NCBI GenBank assembly: GCA_027924645.1
Contig: BSBN01000781.1
Coordinates: forward strand, 372,001-436,000
DNA from: Cunninghamia lanceolata
Lineage: Eukaryota; Streptophyta; Pinopsida; Cupressales; Cupressaceae
Length of the DNA: 64,000 bases
Direction of reading: 5' to 3'
The notes beneath the pieces were generated by a model. It was not told where the DNA came from. It searched no databases and was given only the letters and a program-made list of their open reading frames with translations. Below, piece after piece: positions 56,518-64,000 of this stretch (the first letter of the stretch is position 1; every line of letters begins with the position of its first letter). The position numbers and the translations under genes were made by a program.

Positions 56518-58794
56518 TCACATGTTTTTGACATTTGTAGGATGAAGGAGGTGGAATGACAACATATGTTTTGGGTATATAGTATGGTTTGTGATGGAAA
56601 GTAGTGGATTTAGGAGGTATGGAGGAAGTACCAACATCTTTAGATTGTTTACCTTGGGGTGTATATCCAAGGCCATATGAGTGAGGGGGACCTTGACATG
56701 GATGGGCTCCAAAATACCTTGTTCATGAAGGCCTAAGCCTTTACCTTGGTATTTTATGTTTTGGAGGATAGGATGGACAATGGGACTAGGTGTAGTTTGG
56801 GAACTAGACACGAGTTCCTTATTGGATGGAGAAGGTGAGGTGGTGGACAAAGGTTGTTGTTGTCCTAAGGAAGAACACTCATGGATGAAGGTGGATAGAC
56901 CAATAAGATATGATGGATTTGAAATGGGATTGATAGTGGATATGGATGAAGGATCATTAGGATCTTGATTATGTTCATTGTGTGCACTAAGATCCAAGAT
57001 ATTTATTTGATCTTCTATACATTTTTGGGAGGCATGTGTCTCATCATGGGAAGTGGAAGTTGTGGGATCATGAATAGGTGAAGTGATAAGCTCTTGACCA
57101 TGGAATGCATAAAGTTGGCTAACAGGATCATCATGGTCTTCTTGATCATAGAGGGGATCTTGATCATAAATGGGAGCTTGATCATGGATAGGATTACGTG
57201 TGTTGGGTGTGGGTTGGATGCAAATGATTTGATCTTGACTAGGATGGGGACTTGATGTTTCCACATGCTTATGATTATGCTCTTGATATAGCTCTTGACT
57301 CTCTTGAATGGAGTTGGAAGGCTCTAGGAGAGGCTTGGTATGCTCTAGATGGTCAACAACATGAGGGCATGATGGAGGTTGACTTGAACTCATGGGAGAA
57401 GACTCTTGAATAGGATCAAGGGGTTGTGGGCAACATGATGGATTTGGAAGACTAGGCATGGTATTGGAAGGTTCCTTGGTAGGCTTAAGGATAGGACTTT
57501 GATGACATGGTTGACTCCTTGCTAGTAGCCCTTGGATCACATCCTTTGTAGGTGGATGGGTGATAGAAGTTGAAGGATTATGATTAGGATTAGGTGGAGG
57601 GATAATTGGATTATGTGGATTAGGATTAGGTGGAGAAAGGTCCCATGGTGGAAGGACAAGAGGGGTGGAAGGTGTTGGCTTATGATTAGGATTTTGGTTT
57701 TGAATTTGGTTGGATGAAGGGTCAAAGGGATTGAATGGATTGGTGGATTTGGATAACTCCACATGTTTACTTTTGTAATGTTTAAACTTAGGGCATGGAG
57801 TTAATGGGGGATTAGATGTTGGTGTGGGTAATGAAGGGTTTAATGGATTAGAAGGTGGAGGGACCAATAGATTAGGACTAGGACATGGTGGCTTTAGGAT
57901 AGGCTTTAGATTAGATGGAAGTTTAAGATACTTATAGGGTGCATGAACTAGATTGGTGTTTCCCTTGTCAAAGGTGGCATTAGAACTTGAAGTCACTTGA
58001 TCTTGTTTCAAGGGGTAACTTAGGCTCACATGTGCTTGTTGTTGAATGAATTTATAGGTTGATGTAGGATTGACATAGAAAAAAGTGGGATTGGTTGATG
58101 TGGCATTGACTTGATAAGTGGATGGATTAGGTTGGTATGAAGTGGAGCGGAGTGACACATAGGATTAAGGTGAATGTTGTGGTTGTGTTGGTTGAATTGG
58201 TTTAATTTGACAAGTGGCTATGAATTGGCGGATTTGGACTAGGAGGTGTTGTAATAGAGGTGATTGGATTTGTTGAAATTTTTGAAAGAGGGATTGAAGT
58301 ATTTTCATGGTTTGGTGGTCTAGGGGTTGGGGTACTTGGTGAAGTGTTTGGATGAGGTCTTGGAGTTTAGGTGCTAGGAATTTGTTTACAAATGTTGGCA
58401 TGGTGTCACACATGTGTTTAAGTCTTTGCATTTCGGCTTGTTCCTCAAGGTATGCATCAAGATTCTTTCCATCATTGGAAGTAGAAGGAGTGGCCCCTCG
58501 AAGTATGATTTTAGGTCTAGGATTGGTCTCATCATTAGTATTAGAGGGAGGGAATCCTCTAAGTATGATTTTGGGTTTTGATTTGTCTTCATTATTGGGA
58601 TTAGAGGGAGGGCCTCCTTGAAGTATGATTTTAGGCTTTGGTTTGATTTCATCATTAGGTTTAGAGGGAGGGCCTCCCCTAAGTATGATATTGGGTCTTG
58701 TATTGTCTTCATGATTAGGATTAGAGGGAGGACCTCCTTGAAGTATGATCTTGGGCTTAGGATTTGGCATAGGATTGCTAAGGATTAAGACCAT
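56518..58794 (-). pseudogene. Pro/Ser/Asn-rich long ORF with five 20-residue repeats
   Basis: One minus-strand frame of about 758 codons runs from ATG at 58794 to 56518 and is interrupted once, by TAA at 58167-58165 (the frame continues as SYVSLRSTSY). The N-terminus carries five tandem 20-residue repeats of the form PKIILRGGPPSNPN (codons about 15-115). A short helix-forming segment follows (DAYLEEQAEMQRLKHMCDTM, FLAPKLQDLIQTLHQ, about codons 120-190), then a long disordered part rich in Pro, Asn, Ser and His (PNPNPHNP, HDQAPIYDQDPLYDQED). There is no zinc knuckle, protease, RT or integrase motif. The short helical segment might be a degenerate gag-type piece. The function is unknown. Confidence 0.65.
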
Positions 58795-58800
58795 TTTGAC
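58501..58800 (-). repeat. 60-bp tandem repeat inside the Pro-rich ORF
   Basis: Five units of exactly 60 bp each begin AAGTATGAT on the plus strand, at 58501, 58561, 58621, 58681 and 58741. Each encodes one 20-residue repeat. Unit length is constant and differences are mostly single substitutions. Confidence 0.93.
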
Positions 58801-59776
58801 TAGTGTTTGACTAGGACTAGGATGGTGATGTGGAATGATTTGGATAGATAGATTGGATGATTAGGAATGAAGTTGATTGGCTACAATGAAAATGATGTTG
58901 TGTAATGATTAGGGATGATTAGGATGAAATTGATTGGATTATAATGAATCTGATGATGTGGATGTTTAGAATGATTAGGATAGAGTGATTAATTGGGCGA
59001 GGATGAATGTGATTGAAAGAATGTTTAGAATGACTTGTTTATGTGTTTGTGTTTATAGCTTGATTTGGCAATTTACAAAGAAATGATTACACATGTACAC
59101 ACATGAATCACACACACAAGACACATAAGCAAGTTTGAATTTGAAATTTTGAAGAATATGATGATTAATCAAGCACTTGAAGAAGACACATCAACAAGCC
59201 CTGGAATTAGTCAAGTAGGTATGGCCAATTAGGTCTTACTCTAGGTTGCACACGTTGACTAAGGATGTCCCCAATATACTCAACATACGAGGGGCTCAAT
59301 TCTGTGAAATGAAAGTGAAATAGTGCCACATAGCTGAGAGAAAGGGGTAACCCACCCTTCACCTTCACTTCCCAAAGGTATAAAGTTCTTTTGGGCTTAG
59401 CCAAGAGTGACAAGATTTTGACTTCCAAAGAGGGTGTCTTTTAATTCATACCTCACTGTTTATATTCTACTGGAATGCTAGAGTTGAGGTTGTCCCTTGG
59501 AGTGGTGTGTCTCCAAGCTGGCCTCCTAAGAAGGGTATGACAAAAGAAAACCAAGTGGGATCTCCAAGATCACCTTGCGGTGCGAGGAGAGAGCATACAC
59601 ATGCACACTTGATTCACACTCACAGTTGTTAATTTTCCTTTAAGAAATGAAATGTGAGGTGTGAAATTGAATGGATGACAGGTGTTTTTGATTCTCAAGA
59701 CCACACAAAGCACATGAAAAGAGCAATAGCATACACACCCCTAACCTCACTCAAGTTCACCAAATAATGAAGACAC
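58801..59776 (-). other. 5' leader DNA of the minus-strand element, part 1
   Basis: This lies between the 5' LTR and the long ORF. The first 240 bp beside the ORF are a GATTAGGATGA-type low-complexity stretch. No gene is seen. Confidence 0.45.
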
Positions 59777-59955
59777 TTGTTCTTTTTAACCCTGAGTCAA
59801 AATGTGTGATTGAAGACAATGGTTAATTTTATGCCCAATTTGAATGTGTAATAGCAAGCAATATTTGTTTTAAGAGCCCAAAATCCAAATGTGTATGCAA
59901 ACAAGTTGTTCTTTTTATGCCCAAATTGAAGTGTGAGACAAGCAAGATTGATTGA
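59777..59955. repeat. Degenerate ~45-bp repeat
   Basis: Four loosely similar units carry the phrase (TTTTATGCCCAAATTGAAGTGTG)-like, for example TTTTATGCCCAATTTGAATG at about 59827 and TTTTATGCCCAAATTGAAG at about 59914, with AGCCCAAAATCCAAATGTG between them. Confidence 0.5.
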
Positions 59956-61731
59956 AATGAAAAGATGAAAGATGAAATGAGTGAACCTGATTATTTTGCT
60001 TTCCAATCTATTGTGTATGCTGATGCAAACATTGTTCCAACATTGTATGAACACTTGCAAGTCACCAAAAACCAAGAAAAACAAGACACTTGCAAATCCT
60101 AGTGAGCTATGTGAAAAATGAAAAATCTAATGTTAGATGAACAACTACAGAAAAATGGATTGCATATTTAGAAAATTTAGGAAATTCTAAGCTGTTTTTA
60201 AAAAAATTGCACTGAAATTGGATAAAAAATGCTCAAGATATGCTCACTTGAAGTTTGAAAAGTAATGTTGACTTTGATTGTAAATTTACCTAATAGAATA
60301 GTATTGTTACTTGACGAAACCTTCACCACTGTGTAGTTTGTTGAGTCATCTTTCTAACAAGTCCTTTTACACAAAACTTTGATGTTGGAAGTGAAAGTTA
60401 TGAGAACAAGAAAAAAATTGCCCCTCTAGGGCATGTAGAAGGATGAGGACAAGCTCTGGTAGTTAATGCTAATCGCCAGTGGTCAAGTCAGAAGGTGGTT
60501 ACATTACACAGTTAACCCTAGGTAGTTAGTTGGATGGTTAGTGTTTGGCAGTTACATAGAGTGCTAGGGGTTTGAAAACCAACGATCACATCAAGTAGTT
60601 AGAGAGCTGACAGTCACATTTGAAGCTAGCGGTTTGTGCTTAAGGGGCTCCTAATCACATGAAGTGGTTGGGTGCTGGCAGTTTATTGGGTGGCTAAGGT
60701 TTTAGCCAGGCCCCTAGTCACCCATGTGACCAGGGCCTGACAAAAAACAAAAAATAAAAATGAGACACTGAAATGCTCGCGGGCCTAGTCACAGATGTGA
60801 CCACAGGCCAGGATCAAAGGGCTATCAAATGATAGGGTCGAGCTCCTTGGCAGTGACCACCGCTTAAGAAGAAATGATGTTCAAATCCTTAGCAAGTGGA
60901 GATAAGGGTTATGAGAGGTGGCGGTTGGAGACTGTGAAGTGGAAAAGGGAGGCAACTAGGGTTGAAGGTAGTGGCAACTCTAGTTTGGAGGCAACTAGGT
61001 GTACAGGAGTAGACTTAGGGTTGCAACCAAGTCTTGGACGGGAGGCGAGAGAGAATGCAGTGAGCGGGGGTTAGAATTTAAACACGACGGTGGAAATTAG
61101 GATGGTGGAAATGGATTTCAACAAGGAAGTCAAAGGATTCGTGAGTGGAGGCCAACGAGAATTGATGCCAGTGGTGGTAGATTGGCAGAGCTAGGGAAAT
61201 TGTGAAAGTTTAAAGAGTGGTGACATGATATTAGGTTTTAAGCCGCAGGGAGCTAGGCTTTGGAAATAATGATTAGAGTTTTAAAACTAGGGGTGTACGG
61301 GAGATTCAACTGATGGTGACTGAAATCTTAATCAACTAGGGTCCTGAGGTCAATAGTGAAACGACACCAACAATTAGAGATTTTAGGAGGCTGAAACCTA
61401 CAAATTTTAAACAAACAACCAAAAAACCTGTTAAACCTGCAATCTGCAAAAGCCAAGCCAAAAACACAGACCCATGATGTAGTCCGTATGGTGGGTCCAT
61501 ATGGTACGAATCCGTATTGTACGGGCTTGGTGCCCCTATTTTTTTTTTTCAAAAATGGACAAAAAAATTTTGGAGGCCAAATCTAATGAATTTTATGCCA
61601 TTTTTTGTCTGCGAGGCCTCCTGGACTCAACAACAAGGTTCGTTTGAGCTCCAGAGGTCACCTGCAAAACCTAACTTTCATAAATTGTCAAAAATCATTA
61701 GATTTGCAAGCATCACATCAGGTTCACGATT
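59956..61731 (-). other. 5' leader DNA of the minus-strand element, part 2
   Basis: About 1.8 kb without a recognised gene or repeat. The minus-strand sequence just after the 5' LTR (CGTGAACCTGATGTGATGC at about 61727-61709) should include the primer-binding site, but I cannot assign a tRNA. Confidence 0.4.
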
Positions 61732-62447
61732 TGTCATCAGGGCAAAAAATCAAGGTCTGAAACTAAAACAATAGGATATCAAACCCTAACTAGCACAATA
61801 GAGCACAAGATAACAAAAAGATAAAAATAACAATGCAAATGCAAACTGATCTCCATGCTAAGCTTGATTTATCTCCATTGCTCTTCTCAATCCTACATAG
61901 GCATGCAAGATTTTGAAGGTTCAATATGGGAGGAATGTTAGTTGCCCACTATTTTAGCAGCATAACAGTACTTGAAAATTGGACCTCAAAACAGCTTGTG
62001 AGAGGGTTGATTTATAGGAAAGGGCTGATTTGAATGGATGGTTGAGATCGGAAGTTGATTTCAATGATGTGGATGACTAGGATTGAATAGGGTTTCCCAC
62101 TCCATGAGGAGTTGTAGTCATGTGACAAGTGTGTGAAGGAGAATTAAAGGAGACCTAATTCAAATATTTTATTTGGATTAGTTTGACATGTGAAGTGTAT
62201 TAAGTGGAAGATGTACTATGTGACATGTGTTTGATTGTTGTGAAAGGTGAGGGAATAATTCAAATATTTTATTTGAATTATTTGGAACATGTGAAAGGGG
62301 AATAATTAAATAAATAAGATTTATTTAATTAATTGTCTAGGTGATTAGGATGGGATTAGGAGTGATATTAGGACAAAATGTTATATGATGCCTAGTAAAG
62401 TGTTGACTAGGTAATGGTCAAGACATGGACAAATTTCAGTGTCTACA
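61732..62447 (-). repeat. 5' LTR of the minus-strand element
   Basis: At 716 bp it is colinear with 51303-52003 and flanked by ACATG at 62448-62452. The TATA box on the minus strand is at about 62021-62013. Confidence 0.92.
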
Positions 62448-62452
62448 ACATG

Positions 62453-62820
62453 GACATGATCATCTGGTGACTATAAATAGGTGTGGAGGCATGGGTTGAT
62501 GATGATATACATATGCCCTTCACATTCTAGCCTCGATATCTAATGGGGCGAGGAGACCACACCATTGATAGGTACATTCCGTCGTGAGTGATGCGATAGT
62601 TTGGGCTGGTTTAGGATTTTCTCTAGGTGACGGTGATTTTTCTTGGACACCTTAGGATATACCAGGATGGCCCAAAAAGATTCAACCACATATGGCTTTA
62701 TTGGATTGGGCTGCACTACAACCAATGTAAGGGGACTGGGACAACAAGATAGTGGATGCAGGGACGACCCTAACCTACGACCTATGGTGGCAATAGACGA
62801 GGCCTATTTGTATGATAGAT
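62453..62820 (+). other. Possible upstream part of a decayed coding region
   Basis: A TATA-like CTATAAATAGG lies at about 62471. A plus-strand frame (62643-62849) reads DTLGYTRMAQKDSTTYGFIG and then VAIDEAYLYD, coding-like but unrecognised. It is in a different frame from the block that follows, so a frameshift would lie near 62815. Confidence 0.35.
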
Positions 62821-63870
62821 CCAAAGGTGGATACAGGGGTAGAGCCTAAGGTAGAGGGGGAGGAGGAGGAGGAGGGGGATGAGGTAGAGGTTGAGTATAT
62901 TATGGAGGAGGTACCGATTGATGATGGTAACGAGATTGATGTGTTGGTCATGGTAGCTACAGGATAGGAAGGAGGAGGAGGGCAGGCACTTGGTGGATAG
63001 GGTCCTTTGATTCAGGCATAGGTATAGGCAGGATAGGTACTATTAGGGTAGGTTCTCTAGCCACAGGTATATGTTCAAGGTTAGATGGGATATTTGCCAG
63101 TAGCTTAGGTGCCATTGCAGGCACCCTTAGATCCACCACTATAGATAGGCATGTCAAGTGCTGGTACATTAGGTGTGGGGTCATTAAGGACAGGACCTAA
63201 CCCCAGTGTTCTTATTGGTTGATGGCAGCCTTGATCTTAAGGAGATGAGGAGGAGGATACATCAATGCTACATGCACAAGTAGCCAACCTGGAGTACTAG
63301 GTGGCAAGATAGCAGCATGATTTGGCACAGGTTACTGTAGAGCAGAACAGTGCTCTAGTGCAGTTGTAGAGGTTATAGGGAGTACATGCCCTATTGGATG
63401 GAGTTAGTGGTGGGGATGGAGACCCACAAGTTTAGATCCTACAAGCCTAGATAGGCCACCTCTAGAGGTAGATGAAAGCACACCTGGCCTAGGTGGCTAG
63501 TGAGCGGGATGCAGAGACTGTGCTAAGGCAGGGAGCTAGGGTTAGGTTGTAGAGAGCTGAGAGCAGGGTGTAGCAGGCTGAGGCACAGATAACCTAGATG
63601 TAGGAGAAGATTACATGTATGTAGGGTGTCATAGTTGGCACCAACATGGTAGAGATGTGGGGAGATTACTCAACCTCTCAATAAAAGATACACCAATTGC
63701 AACAGTAGCTATTAGAACAGTGGGCTAGACCTGAGTATTATTATGGGGTGTACTACACTGTGCTTCCTAAGGTACAGAGAGTCCCTAGTTATAGTCAGTA
63801 GAGCAGATCAGGGATATTAGGCTCGTAGAGATCTAGACAATCTCATTAGTCTGTATAGTAGTGTTGGGTT
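62821..63870 (+). pseudogene. Decayed coding region saturated with TAG stops
   Basis: One plus-strand frame (codon start 62821) stays coding-like for 350 codons although it contains about thirty TAG stops, against two TGA and two TAA. The reading starts acidic (VEGEEEEEGDEVEVEY), passes through a Gly/Pro/Val-rich part, then an Ala/Gln/Glu-rich coiled-coil part (VASERDAETVLRQGARV), and ends with ARPEYYYGVYYTVLPKVQ. Each TAG sits where CAG (Gln) would fit. I do not recognise the family; it may be the C-terminal part of a transposon protein. The other strand shows only a short shadow frame. Confidence 0.55.
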
Positions 63871-64000
63871 AATATTCTGTCGTTTAGCTAACTAACGGCA
63901 AAATAGTTATATCGCCATAGCTATAATGAGACTGAGTCTCTCCTCTCAGCAAGGGGAGGTTCCCTTTAGATAATGAGCTCTTTCTAAAAAGCAACTTTTA
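63871..64000. other. Right-edge DNA after the decayed coding region
   Basis: No ORF. It contains TCTCCTCTCAGCAAGGGGAG and other short inverted words but no clear element end. Confidence 0.35.

Larger units (their letters stand above)
51303..62447 (-). mobile_element. Complete minus-strand LTR element without pol (Pro-rich ORF)
   Basis: The element spans 11.1 kb, of which 1.4 kb is a later solo LTR (52832-54229). Its LTRs are 701 and 716 bp, start TGTAGACACTG/TGTAGACACC on the minus strand and share the end ...GACA. TSD ACATG is perfect. A polypurine tract (AAAGAAGGGTAAA) lies at 52016-52004. The internal region encodes one Pro/Ser/Asn-rich frame (58794-56518) and no recognisable gag, protease, RT or integrase, so it is a non-autonomous (LARD-like) element of the TGTAGACACC family. 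Confidence 0.9.

Noticed and set aside
58352..58621. 89-codon plus-strand ORF
   Set aside because: It is the antisense of the 60-bp repeats in the minus-strand Pro-rich ORF.
58501..58800. CRISPR-like array
   Set aside because: The 60-bp units are contiguous and coding, with no unique spacers. The context is a plant retrotransposon.
62821..63870. Reassigned genetic code (TAG read as Gln)
   Set aside because: The neighbouring elements use ordinary codes and are plant retrotransposons, and the sequence also has TGA and TAA in frame. Deamination of CAG is simpler.

Overview
The window is plant nuclear repeat DNA, probably from a seed plant with a very large genome. It is AT-rich and consists almost entirely of nested LTR retrotransposons from several lineages. 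Their primer-binding sites, domain order and chromodomain are those of plant elements. A gymnosperm such as a conifer would fit the long LTRs and old, stop-ridden copies, but that is inference. I see no host protein gene, tRNA, rRNA or CRISPR array.

Layout. (1) 200-24545: an LTR with TATA box (200-1232), then non-coding internal DNA carrying a 21-bp minisatellite. It is split by a Ty3/gypsy chromovirus (4248-22767, 5-bp TSD GTGAG, 0.86-kb LTRs). The chromovirus is itself split by a pol-less, gag-only element with 3.5-kb LTRs (7219-16735, TSD AGATA) and by a reverse-oriented solo LTR (17407-19880). (2) About 25320-27372: the 3' end of a minus-strand element of the 'TGTAGACACC' LTR family. (3) 27373-51187: two Ty1/copia copies in tandem that share the LTR at 36922-37851. 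Each is interrupted inside the reverse-transcriptase region by its own copy of one pol-less LTR family (element A 27938-35395, TSD GGATA/GGATC; element B 40539-47643, TSD ATTCT). The second copia also holds a solo LTR (48071-49318, TSD GGATC). (4) 51303-62447: a complete minus-strand LTR element of the TGTAGACACC family (TSD ACATG) with no pol and one long Pro/Ser/Asn-rich ORF. It contains another solo LTR (52832-54229, TSD GGATA). (5) 62453-64000: a decayed coding region in which about thirty in-frame stops are almost all TAG.

The best candidate for an undescribed system is the A/B family. Both copies have an LTR, a Met-tRNA-type primer site, ORF1 (coiled coil plus four CCHC zinc knuckles), ORF2 (about 1,050 codons, unrecognised), repeated AAGGGGGAG tracts and an LTR, with no protease, integrase or RT. 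The two diverged copies keep ORF2 recognisably similar from its start to its stop, so it was probably maintained while the family moved on enzymes from another element, perhaps a SIRE-like copia. The gag-only element at 7219-16735 and the Pro-rich element at 51303-62447 are two further pol-less designs in the same window.

The coding regions listed are nearly all broken by stops or frameshifts. They are described as remnants; no working product is claimed.
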